Shown: positions 27,919 through 35,677 of the stretch, piece after piece
How positions within the stretch are numbered: position 1 is the stretch's first letter
Layout of the letters: every line of letters starts with the position of its first letter
NCBI RefSeq assembly: GCF_020905335.1
Contig: NZ_JAJJMN010000001.1
Location: 2,294,001 to 2,358,000, forward strand
Source of the DNA: Flavobacterium lipolyticum
Lineage (GTDB): Bacteria > Bacteroidota > Bacteroidia > Flavobacteriales > Flavobacteriaceae
Direction: 5' to 3'
DNA: 64,000 bases
Notes under the pieces: generated by a model
What the model saw: the letters and a program-made list of their open reading frames with translations, nothing else
What the model was told of the DNA's origin: nothing
The model's database searches: none
Made by a program: the position numbers and the translations under genes

Positions 27919-30018
27919 ATGGCAGTTTTAGCAAAAATTAGACAGCGTTCCGCTTTATTGATAGGAGTTATTGCACTTGCATTATTTGCATTTATAATAC
28001 AAGATCTATTCACAAGAGGAACCTTTGGTCAAAGTTCAAAAGATGTGGGAAGCATCGATGGAAAAGATATTTCATTTGAAGACTTTAGAGTTAAAGTTAG
28101 TAATGTTGAAAAAAGTGGTCAAGGAATTACTTCCACTGAAGCTGCAAACAGAGTTTGGGACCAGGAGGTTTCAATCGCATTATTATCAACACAGTTTGAT
28201 AAATTAGGATTGAGAGTTGGTGAAAAACACCTGCTTGAAGTTTTAAAGGCAGATCCGAATATTGGTAAAAACCCAATGTTCTTAAATGCTGCCGGTATTT
28301 TTGATGTAGCTAAATTTAAAGAATACTTTAAAACGAATCCTGAAGCAGCACAATTTATCTCTCAAAAAGAAAAAGATGCTGAGCTAAACGCTAAATTTCA
28401 AATCTACAATACATTAGTAAAATCCGGACTTTACACTACGGTAAGTGAAGGAAAACTAAAATATGAAATGGAAGCTAACAAAGTAAACTTTGCTTACGCT
28501 GCTGCTTTGTATTCTTCAATTAAAGATAGTGAAGTGAAAATTTCTGATTCAGAGATTGTAGAATATATGAAGAAAAACGAGAAGAAATTCAAAGCGGATG
28601 CAACTCGTGAAATTCAATACGTTTTAGTAGAAGATAAAGCTTCAAAACAAGACGAAGCTGAAATTAAAGCTAAAATTACTGCATTATTAAACGGAAGAGT
28701 AGAGTACAATGCTAAAACAGGTAAAAACGATACTTTGCCAGGATTTAAAAATGCTACTAACATTGCTGAATTTGTAAACTCAAATTCTGATGTTCCTTAC
28801 GATTCAACGTATGTACCTAAAAATGCTTTGCCGGCTGTTGATGCTGATAAATTATTCAGCTTGCCTGCAGGAGCAATTTACGGACCGTATGTGTACGGAA
28901 GATACTATGCAATTTCTAAATCTTTAGGATTTAAAGCAGGAGTTAATGCAAAAGCAAGTCATATTTTAATTGGATACGAAGGTTCTCAAACTCCAAATAC
29001 AAAAGAGAAAAGAACGAAAGAAGAAGCTAAAGCTAAAGCAGAAGAAATTCTGGCTCAGGTTCAGGCAAACCCTGATAGTTTCATGATGTTGGCTTTCACA
29101 AGTTCAGATGATTCTTCTGCACAACAAGGAGGAGATTTAGGATATTTTGGCCCAAACCAAATGGTGAAACCATTCAATGATTTTGTATTCAGTAACGGAA
29201 TTGGAAAAGTTGGTTTAGTTGAAACTCCTTTTGGATTTCACGTAATCAAAATTACCGACAAACAAGACGGAATTCGTTTAGCTACTATCGCTCAAAAAAT
29301 TGAGCCTTCTGAAGCTACTTCTGATAAAGTATTTACATTGGCAACTAAATTTGAAATGGACGCTGCCGATAAAGATTTTAATGCTACGGCAAAAGAATTA
29401 GGTTTAAAAGTGGCTGCTCCGATAACTGCAAAAGCTATGGACGAAGCATTTGGTCCATTAGGAAATCAACGTAACATCATCAGATGGGCATTTGATAAGG
29501 AAACGAACACCGGAGATGTAAAACGTTTTGAATTGGCAAATATCGGTCACGTAATTGCACAATACAAAAGCGAAAACAAATCAGGTTTAGTATCTGTAAC
29601 TTTGGCAAGACCTTATGTGGAGTCAATTTTGAAAAACAAGAAAAAAGCGGAGATCTTAAAAGCAAAAATGAAAGGTTCATCACTTGAAGCTATTGCTAAG
29701 AGTGCTGGTGTAGCCGTTCAACAAGCGGCTAACGTAACTATGGATAGCCCGGTATTGCCTGGAGGTGTTGGACAAGAGCCAAAAGTAGTAGGTAATGCAT
29801 TTGCATTAGCTGCAAACAAAATCTCTGCTCCAATTGAAGGTAATACAGGTGTATATGTAGTGAAAAATATCAGTACAGTAAAAGCTCCTGCAGCTGCTAA
29901 TCACGCAGAATATGTTGCTAAAGTAAAAGCACAAAGCGCATCTGATGCAAGTAGAATTTTACCGGCATTGAAAGCCAACGCTAAAATTGAAGATAATAGA
30001 TTACAATTTAACTACTAG
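27919..30018 (+). CDS. PpiD-like periplasmic peptidyl-prolyl isomerase / chaperone
   Basis: Inner-membrane-anchored folding factor of 699 residues. A single N-terminal helix (ALLIGVIALALFAFIIQDLF, about residues 12-31) is followed by a SurA_N-like chaperone region, a parvulin domain (about 345-450: AKASHILIGYEG, GGDLGYFGPNQMVKPFNDFVF, ETPFGFHVIKITDK), and a long C-terminal region. The ATG at 27919 puts the membrane helix near the N-terminus; an upstream TTG is less likely. It assists folding of secreted and outer-membrane proteins and ends the envelope gene run; a strong terminator follows. Confidence 0.92.
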   Translation: MAVLAKIRQRSALLIGVIALALFAFIIQDLFTRGTFGQSSKDVGSIDGKDISFEDFRVKVSNVEKSGQGITSTEAANRVWDQEVSIALLSTQFDKLGLRVGEKHLLEVLKADPNIGKNPMFLNAAGIFDVAKFKEYFKTNPEAAQFISQKEKDAELNAKFQIYNTLVKSGLYTTVSEGKLKYEMEANKVNFAYAAALYSSIKDSEVKISDSEIVEYMKKNEKKFKADATREIQYVLVEDKASKQDEAEIKAKITALLNGRVEYNAKTGKNDTLPGFKNATNIAEFVNSNSDVPYDSTYVPKNALPAVDADKLFSLPAGAIYGPYVYGRYYAISKSLGFKAGVNAKASHILIGYEGSQTPNTKEKRTKEEAKAKAEEILAQVQANPDSFMMLAFTSSDDSSAQQGGDLGYFGPNQMVKPFNDFVFSNGIGKVGLVETPFGFHVIKITDKQDGIRLATIAQKIEPSEATSDKVFTLATKFEMDAADKDFNATAKELGLKVAAPITAKAMDEAFGPLGNQRNIIRWAFDKETNTGDVKRFELANIGHVIAQYKSENKSGLVSVTLARPYVESILKNKKKAEILKAKMKGSSLEAIAKSAGVAVQQAANVTMDSPVLPGGVGQEPKVVGNAFALAANKISAPIEGNTGVYVVKNISTVKAPAAANHAEYVAKVKAQSASDASRILPALKANAKIEDNRLQFNY

Positions 30019-30044
30019 TTTTTAGTTAGTTAAAAGTTTATAAA

Positions 30045-30077
30045 AAACCTGCTCGTTAGTTCGAGCAGGTTTTTTTT
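30045..30077 (+). terminator. intrinsic terminator after the PpiD-like gene
   Basis: A perfect 11-bp stem (30045-30055 with 30062-30072) and 6-base loop are followed by T residues. It separates the envelope operon from the metallopeptidase-like cassette. Confidence 0.9.
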
Positions 30078-30133
30078 ATGAAATTTCTAAATTTAATATA
30101 GTATTTTTCTTATATTTATAAAAATATATTTGT

Positions 30134-31630
30134 ATGAAAAATACTAAAAAATCAGCAATCTTCCTAATGGTTTTAGGAGTTGCAGTGTTAACAGGTCGTT
30201 GTGCTTTAGAAGAGGCAGGAGGGAAACAAAAAATAGAGCAGTCTATTACGGTTAATGAAGCGAAGGTTTGGTTTGAACAGTATCAATCAAAAGTAAAAAT
30301 CGATTCGTCGTTTAAAAATCAGATTTATAAGTGGGATAGTGCAACCACAGAAACTTTCGAAAATGGGTCTGAGGCGATTGTGGTTACTGTTAAAGATAAT
30401 AATCTTAGCGATGCCTATAAAGGACAAAAACTATTGTATTTGTATCCATCAGAGGATAAAAAAGAATTTTCGGCTACATTATATGAAATAATACCGTCAT
30501 CGGAATCTTTAGAAAAAATAAAAAGTTCACAGGATTTAGTTAACTTTAATGGATATATCATTGCCTGGGATTTAGAAAGCGGATTTGTAAGCGGAGCAAA
30601 ATTTGAAAACTCCAATACGACAGCAGGGCTAACAGGACTTAGAGTAATCTCTCCGGAGGAGGCAGAGCGTCTGAATAAATCGACAGCTAAATCAGATCCT
30701 ATTGAATTAGATGAAGTGATCATTCGCAGGGAAAAATCCGAAAATAAACAGGATTATGGAGGGGGTGGAAGTGCAGGAGGTTCTTATGGAGGCAGTTTAA
30801 ACTCAGGATCGAAGGGAAATAGTCCGAAAGGATATGTGAAATCTCCGGGAGGTGGAGGAAGTGGAAGTTCAGGTTCGACAACTTCGGAAAATGCACAAAG
30901 GATAGAAGAGCAAATTAGTGCAGACAAACTGGATGCCTGTACCAAAGCAGTTTTGGAAAAATTGAAAAATTTAAAACAGGCCGATCTTGCAAAAATGATT
31001 ACTCGTTTTAGTGCGGGGGGATCTGTTTTTAATATAAACATGTCAACGGGACAAGTGCAAAATAATGATGCAAATGTTTGGGCACAAACCACTAAGACCA
31101 ACGGGAGTACTAACGATGTTGATATGGTTTTCAATCAGGATTATATTTACGGAACAGGTAATACAAATCCTCCTACCGATTTGTCTGTTGCTGCTACAAT
31201 GGCGCATGAGGTTATACATGCTTATCTGATTAGTCTATTGAATGAAAATAAAACTTTAGGAGCTTCAATAATTTATGACTTTCCAACTATCTATGAAGCT
31301 TATGTACAACAAGAAATTGGAAAGAATCCTAAAGCCCTTCCAGATGAACATCATGAGTTAATTGCTAAAAAATATATCAATGCAGTAGCGTCTACTATCC
31401 AGGAATTTCATACAGGGCAACCGGTAACTTCAGGTTTTCCTCGTCAGATGTATCTTGATATGGCTTGGGGGGGACTTGATAAGACTAAAATATTTGATGC
31501 CACTTATCCAAACGATCCAAATCATAAGAATTATAAAGATCGAGAAAGAATTTTGAATAGAATAATTACAGAAAAAAAAGGAGAACTATATGGTTGTACT
31601 TCTCCTGTAGGAACACCATGTAAAAAATAA
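30134..31630 (+). CDS. secreted HEVIH metallopeptidase-like protein of unknown function
   Basis: Protein of 498 residues with three parts. An N-terminal hydrophobic export segment ends in a Cys (AVLTGRC), an atypical lipobox because Arg precedes Cys. Residues 209-250 are a Gly/Ser-rich linker. The C-terminal half contains His358-Glu-Val-Ile-His362 in MAHEVIHAYL, a zincin motif; Glu388 (TIYEAYVQQ) or His406/His407 (DEHHELI) could be the third zinc ligand. The tail reads QMYLDMAWGGLDKT and ends SPVGTPCKK. From memory, C-terminal modules with a similar order (HExxH, then DHHE, then LAWGGL) occur in other Bacteroidota secreted proteins; not verified. The next gene begins 5 bp after the stop, implying co-expression. 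A secreted effector or toxin is plausible but is inference. Confidence 0.7.
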   Translation: MKNTKKSAIFLMVLGVAVLTGRCALEEAGGKQKIEQSITVNEAKVWFEQYQSKVKIDSSFKNQIYKWDSATTETFENGSEAIVVTVKDNNLSDAYKGQKLLYLYPSEDKKEFSATLYEIIPSSESLEKIKSSQDLVNFNGYIIAWDLESGFVSGAKFENSNTTAGLTGLRVISPEEAERLNKSTAKSDPIELDEVIIRREKSENKQDYGGGGSAGGSYGGSLNSGSKGNSPKGYVKSPGGGGSGSSGSTTSENAQRIEEQISADKLDACTKAVLEKLKNLKQADLAKMITRFSAGGSVFNINMSTGQVQNNDANVWAQTTKTNGSTNDVDMVFNQDYIYGTGNTNPPTDLSVAATMAHEVIHAYLISLLNENKTLGASIIYDFPTIYEAYVQQEIGKNPKALPDEHHELIAKKYINAVASTIQEFHTGQPVTSGFPRQMYLDMAWGGLDKTKIFDATYPNDPNHKNYKDRERILNRIITEKKGELYGCTSPVGTPCKK

Positions 31631-31635
31631 AAATA

Positions 31636-32220
31636 ATGGAACAGTTTAAAAAAATACTTGTAACAATTTATTTTTTCTTTTTCTTATATGCTAACGCGCA
31701 ATATGTTAAAAGCTCTGAGCCTATTAATGCATTTTTAGCAACTCAAAAGATAGATAAGGAAAAGAAATATATTTTACAAGCTGATAAGGTTTCAAATAAA
31801 CAAGCTTTAAGAATTTTTAATGGTGGTGAAGGACCTGATCATGTTGGGGAGCCAAATGTTCCTATAGATTATAAAGACGGTTTGTTTGTAGAAAAACATT
31901 GGAAAAAAATGTATGAAAAATACGTGTCTGATACAATAAAAAGATATTGGAGAAAGGAAGATTTTCCTGAGTATGATTTTGTATTAGAAAGTAAAGATGG
32001 TTTATTTGGATCGGCATTTCACGATAAATATATGAATAGTAAGATAGAAGATGTTGTAATGGTTTCCGAACCTATGTATTATATGGATAGAAAATATGTA
32101 ATGTTTTATTACAATGTGGCATCTTTTTTTGGCAGTAATCAGCCAGAAGTTGTCATTATGAAAAAAGAAAAAGAAAAGTGGATTGTAGTTAAAGTGATTG
32201 GCGATTATGTTTATTACTAG
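31636..32220 (+). CDS. small secreted protein, partner family copy 1
   Basis: Protein of 194 residues with a signal peptide (LYANAQYVKSSEP) but no lipobox Cys, unlike its two downstream paralogs. Shared family blocks are YILQADKVSNKQALRIFNGGEG, LFVEKHWKKMYEKYVSDTIKRYW, SEPMYYMDRKYVMFYYN and VVIMKKEKEKWIVVKVIGDYVYY. It starts 5 bp after the metallopeptidase-like gene. I recognise no family. Copies in tandem behind a putative secreted enzyme make an immunity or inhibitor role possible, which is inference only. Confidence 0.72.
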   Translation: MEQFKKILVTIYFFFFLYANAQYVKSSEPINAFLATQKIDKEKKYILQADKVSNKQALRIFNGGEGPDHVGEPNVPIDYKDGLFVEKHWKKMYEKYVSDTIKRYWRKEDFPEYDFVLESKDGLFGSAFHDKYMNSKIEDVVMVSEPMYYMDRKYVMFYYNVASFFGSNQPEVVIMKKEKEKWIVVKVIGDYVYY

Positions 32221-32235
32221 TTTATAGTTTAAATA

Positions 32236-32460
32236 TTGAATTTAAAACTAGTCTTTTCTTCAGTTCTTGTTAAACAGGTCTATCTCGACATGACTTGGGG
32301 AGGACTTCAAGGAATTCAAGTATTTAATAAAAATTATCCTCATGATCCTAACGATAAAAATTATAAAGAACGTGAAAGAATTTTTGCTAGAATTAATGCC
32401 GAAAAATTGGGTTCTCAATATGGTGTAGTTTCTTCTGTAGGGACATCTTGTAAAAAGTAA
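32236..32460 (+). pseudogene. orphan C-terminal fragment of the metallopeptidase-like gene
   Basis: The frame matches only the last 60 or so residues of the 498-residue protein: VYLDMTWGGLQGIQVF, NYPHDPNDKNYKERERIFARINAEK and SSVGTSCKK. There is no HExxH region, no signal peptide and no ATG (the frame opens at a TTG). It sits between partner copies 1 and 2, where a tandem duplication starting inside the tail of the first gene would leave it. Probably not translated into a functional product. Confidence 0.8.
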
Positions 32461-32464
32461 AACT

Positions 32465-33037
32465 ATGAAAGAATTAAAAAAAATATTTGTGGTAATTCCC
32501 TTTTTTATTTTATCCTGTACCGGTACACAATATGTAAAAAGTTATGAACCGATTAATGTGTTCCTGGAAAAAGAAATAATAGAAAAAGGAGGAAAATACA
32601 TTTTGCAAACAGACAAAGCATCTAATGCGATAGTACTACGTATTTTTAACGGGAGTGAAGGATCTGAGCATATAGCAGACCCTCATTATTATATTAACGA
32701 TGGTTTGTTTGTAGAAAAACATTGGAAAAGAATGTATAAAAGGTATATCAATGATACGATTAAGAAATACTGGAAGAAAGAAGATTTCCCGAAATATGAG
32801 TTTATCTTAGAGAATAGTAGAGACTGGCCCAAGCTTCCTTATAAGAGTGCTAAATATTTAGACTATGAAGTTATGATAATTTCTGAACCTATGTATTATA
32901 GAAATAAAAGATATATTATGTTTTATTTAAGTACATCATATTTCAGTAGTGGCTCTAGCCCGCAAGTCGTAGTTATGAAAAAAGAAAAAGGAAAATGGAT
33001 TGTTGATAGAACAATGTGGGAAGAGGTTTTTTATTGA
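32465..33037 (+). CDS. small lipoprotein, partner family copy 2
   Basis: Paralog of 190 residues with a clear lipobox (FILSCTGTQYVKSYEP). It keeps the family blocks LFVEKHWKRMYKRYINDTIKKYWKKEDFPKYEF, SEPMYYRNKRYIMFYLS and VVVMKKEKGKWIV, but its last residues (DRTMWEEVFY) differ from copies 1 and 3. It starts 4 bp after the orphan tail fragment. The putative localisation is outer-membrane or periplasmic lipoprotein. Function unknown. Confidence 0.75.
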   Translation: MKELKKIFVVIPFFILSCTGTQYVKSYEPINVFLEKEIIEKGGKYILQTDKASNAIVLRIFNGSEGSEHIADPHYYINDGLFVEKHWKRMYKRYINDTIKKYWKKEDFPKYEFILENSRDWPKLPYKSAKYLDYEVMIISEPMYYRNKRYIMFYLSTSYFSSGSSPQVVVMKKEKGKWIVDRTMWEEVFY

Positions 33038-33237
33038 TAAACAGATTGGAACTAGAAGATTTCCAAAGCATTTCCCGGCTGACTCTCAGGTGTATCTGGA
33101 TTTGGCTTTGGAAGGGCTTCAAAAAACGAATATATTCCTATAAAGAACGGGAAAGAATTTTCGCGAGAATAACTGCAGAAAGAAGAGGAGAACTATATGG
33201 CAGCACTTCTCCTGCAGGAACACCATGTAAAAAATAA
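33038..33237 (+). pseudogene. second orphan C-terminal fragment, with a deletion and frame break
   Basis: Just after copy 2, one frame reads RRFPKHFPADSQVYLDLALEGLQKTNIF and then stops; another frame continues YKERERIFARITAERRGELYG and SPAGTPCKK. Compared with the fragment at 32236-32460, about 38 bases encoding NYPHDPNDKN-like sequence are missing at the break. It is a decayed copy of the metallopeptidase-like tail. Confidence 0.8.
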
Positions 33238-33242
33238 AAATA

Positions 33243-33830
33243 ATGGAACAGTTTAAAAAAATACTCATATTATCTATTTCTTCTTTTATTTTATCGTGTG
33301 TCAGTACAAAGTATGTAGATAGTTATGAGTCGGTAAATGTATTTTTGAAAACACAGAAGTTAGGCAAAAAAAAATATATTTTGCAAAGTGATAAAGGAAG
33401 GAATAAACAAGCATTAAGGATTTTTAACCGTGGAGAAGGGGCAGCTCATATTATAGATTCTTCAGATCCGGTTGACTATACTGATGATTTATTTGTCGAA
33501 AAACACTGGAGAAAAATGTATAGAAAATATGCAAAAGATACAATAAAGAAATATTGGAAAAAGGAAGATTTCCCTGGGCATAATTTTTTTTTAGAAAAGG
33601 GCACTGGTTTAACGTTAAAATATGATATAGGGATTAAATATATGAACAGTGGAATTGAAGATGTTATAGTAATCTCAGAACCCATGTATTATTGGAACAA
33701 AAAATACATTATGTTTTATTTTAATATAGTGTCTTTCTCAGGTAGTTTGGAACCTCAAGTTGTAATCATGAAAAAAGAAAAGAAGAAATGGATTGTAGTT
33801 AAAGTGATTGGCGATTATGTTTATTATTAG
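33243..33830 (+). CDS. small lipoprotein, partner family copy 3
   Basis: Paralog of 195 residues with a lipobox (FILSCVSTKYVDSYES). The first bases of the gene and its upstream region are identical to those of copy 1, and its last 15 residues (WIVVKVIGDYVYY and neighbours) are also the same, while the middle is diverged. That mosaic suggests recombination among copies. It keeps FVEKHWRKMYRKYAKDTIKKYW and SEPMYYWNKKYIMFYFN. Last member of the array; function unknown. Confidence 0.75.
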   Translation: MEQFKKILILSISSFILSCVSTKYVDSYESVNVFLKTQKLGKKKYILQSDKGRNKQALRIFNRGEGAAHIIDSSDPVDYTDDLFVEKHWRKMYRKYAKDTIKKYWKKEDFPGHNFFLEKGTGLTLKYDIGIKYMNSGIEDVIVISEPMYYWNKKYIMFYFNIVSFSGSLEPQVVIMKKEKKKWIVVKVIGDYVYY

Positions 33831-34186
33831 TTGTGATTGAGATTCTGTGTAAGCACTTTTTTTTTGTTTAAATAAGATATATGATAACAGAAGTTTTAAA
33901 AAGAATGCCTATTTGTATTATCCTAGCAATATATATCTGGACTTCAATAGCAATATAAACCGAAATGTTCTAACAGAATGTTTCGGTTTTTTTTATTGTT
34001 ATATATTGAGTGCGAGTAGAGGGCTTTGTTATTTGGATTTTTGGTTTTTTTTGTGAGGAATTTTGGTTAAAAGTTTGTGGTATTAAGAATATTACAGTTA
34101 ATTTGTTGAAATTATATTCCAAAATTCAAACAAACCCCACTTAGGACTGATGAATAAATACTTTAGTAATCTAGCATTCCATCTTT
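33831..34186. other. gene-poor gap after the cassette
   Basis: About 355 bp. It holds a possible 25-codon frame (33881-33958), a terminator-like hairpin at 33958-33995, and otherwise AT-rich DNA. No ribosome-binding or RNA-gene signature is evident. Confidence 0.5.
33958..33995 (+). terminator. probable terminator of the metallopeptidase-partner cassette
   Basis: An AACCGAAA / TTTCGGTT stem (33958-33965 with 33981-33988), extended by imperfect pairing, is followed by a run of T. It lies 128 bp after the last partner gene. Confidence 0.7.
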
Positions 34187-34618
34187 ATGTTTAAGCTGTT
34201 GAAAAGAAAGCCCAGAGCTTATTCTAAGATTGAAAATCATATTTTCGGAATAATAACAGAGCTTTTAAAATTGAGCAGTACCGAAATCAATGGGGATGAA
34301 TTAGGGGGGAAGTATTATTTAAGTAACGAAGAGCAGCATTTTAAAGTGACGGTCTTAGGTAATGATTATGTAATCAGGTTAACCAATACAAGAGATTCTG
34401 TTGCTGAAAAGTATGATAAAGCTTTTGTGGATGACGTTTTGAAGGCAATAAAAGAAGAGAAGCATCGCAGAATGGAAGAGGTTTATGATTCTATAACCAA
34501 TAACATAGAAAAAATGGCTGAGCGACTGCACAACACACTTAGAGAATCTAATGAGCAGGAAAATCAAAAAGTCCGAAAACTGGAAACCAAAGATCGCGAA
34601 AGTAAAAAGGTAAATTAG
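34187..34618 (+). CDS. small hypothetical protein with a coiled-coil C-terminus
   Basis: Product of 143 residues with no signal peptide or membrane segment. The first 85 residues look like a small mixed alpha/beta domain (KYYLSNEEQHFKVTVLGNDYVIRLTNT); the remainder is charged and helical with coiled-coil character (ITNNIEKMAERLHNTLRE, KKVRKLETKDRE-like). It stands alone between a terminator and the convergent GHMP kinase gene. I do not recognise a family. Confidence 0.65.
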   Translation: MFKLLKRKPRAYSKIENHIFGIITELLKLSSTEINGDELGGKYYLSNEEQHFKVTVLGNDYVIRLTNTRDSVAEKYDKAFVDDVLKAIKEEKHRRMEEVYDSITNNIEKMAERLHNTLRESNEQENQKVRKLETKDRESKKVN

Positions 34619-34661
34619 AACCTTCTTTTTTCTGGTTTTAGATCATTTAAATGTGAAGACT

Positions 34662-35576
34662 TTATTTTTGCAGAATCATTTCTTCGTAAGTCAGGATGGT
34701 TTCGTATCCTTTTGAAGTAAAATAAGATCTGGGATCTTCTTTGGAGATTGTCATCACAAAATCTCCACCCCAGGCACCAAGGCTTTTTACAACTCCATTG
34801 AAATCCGGAAAAGCGGCTTCTTTGACGGTTTGCATTTCTAGAATATCACTCAAATGAACCTCGTGTTTTTCAGCGGCAAGAGCAAATTCTTTTGCTGTTT
34901 TAGCGTTGATAAGAGCGGAGGTAATTTTGTTGTTTTCGGCTATATTTTGCGCTAAATTCTGATTTTTATTGTTGTAATAGGCTTTTATGGCTGCTTTACT
35001 ATTCTGTTTTTTATTGAGATACACAAAATGAATTTTATCTGTAAAATCCGGGTTAAAAGAGATCGGTTTTACAGCATTATTGTCAATTTGATAGAGTATT
35101 GGCGTGTCATTTTGTGCACAGGCAATGTCATAACCACTGCCACCAAAGCTGTTTTTTAATAAAGTAAAGGCATTGACTCTGGTCCATTGTGCAACATTGT
35201 TTAATAAAGTTGACGAAGTACCTAATCCCCAGTTTTTAGGAAATGTAAGATGTGTGCTGATCTTGTAACCGTCAGTATCTTTTAGGAAATCTGGGTTCAG
35301 AAGATAAGCTTCATGAAGAATTTGAATCAAAGTCGTTTTTACAGTCTCGATTTCTGTCTTTGGATTGTCGATGATCTCTGAAAAAGGAATCGAATTCTCA
35401 AACCATAGCTGTCCGTCAAAATCGTAGCTTTTCCAGATGATTTCCTGGTTAGTGCCATTTTCAACCACCAGATTCTGGCCAAATTTGGTAGGTAAGGCAA
35501 AAGCGTCAGCTCCGTCTAAAACAAGGTATTCTCCGGAAATAAGCAATTTTCCGTTACTGTAAAAAGTTGTTTTCAT
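34662..35576 (-). CDS. GYDIA-type GHMP kinase
   Basis: GHMP-superfamily small-molecule kinase of 304 residues. The N-terminus has SNGKLLISGEYLVLDGADAFALPT, the glycine-rich ATP loop is represented by PKNWGLGTSSTLLNN, and GGSGYDIACAQND gives the subfamily name. The C-terminal ALGAWGGDFVM is the third GHMP motif. It follows the HMG-CoA reductase gene by 101 bp on the same strand, so it probably acts in the mevalonate pathway, perhaps on mevalonate or phosphomevalonate. The substrate cannot be settled by sequence reading. Confidence 0.88.
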   Translation of the reverse strand: MKTTFYSNGKLLISGEYLVLDGADAFALPTKFGQNLVVENGTNQEIIWKSYDFDGQLWFENSIPFSEIIDNPKTEIETVKTTLIQILHEAYLLNPDFLKDTDGYKISTHLTFPKNWGLGTSSTLLNNVAQWTRVNAFTLLKNSFGGSGYDIACAQNDTPILYQIDNNAVKPISFNPDFTDKIHFVYLNKKQNSKAAIKAYYNNKNQNLAQNIAENNKITSALINAKTAKEFALAAEKHEVHLSDILEMQTVKEAAFPDFNGVVKSLGAWGGDFVMTISKEDPRSYFTSKGYETILTYEEMILQK

Positions 35577-35618
35577 TCTTCAATTATAAATTAAATTCCA
35601 ATCCCCAAACGTCGTTAT

Positions 35619-35670
35619 AAATTCCAAATTCCAATTAACCTTGGAACTTGGAATTTGAAGTTTGGAATTT
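35619..35670. repeat. palindromic repeat, AATTCCAAATTCC family
   Basis: Arms 35619-35634 and 35641-35656 pair at 15 of 16 positions around a 6-base loop, followed by a further TTTGGAATTT. The same motif forms a perfect hairpin at 57881-57918. It lies between the GHMP kinase and HMG-CoA reductase genes. Confidence 0.75.
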
Positions 35671-35677
35671 AAAAATT

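Noticed and set aside
30784..31134. Minus-strand frame of 116 codons inside the metallopeptidase-like gene
   Set aside because: It is the shadow of the Gly/Ser-rich linker and adjoining coding sequence and has no start context or independent similarity.
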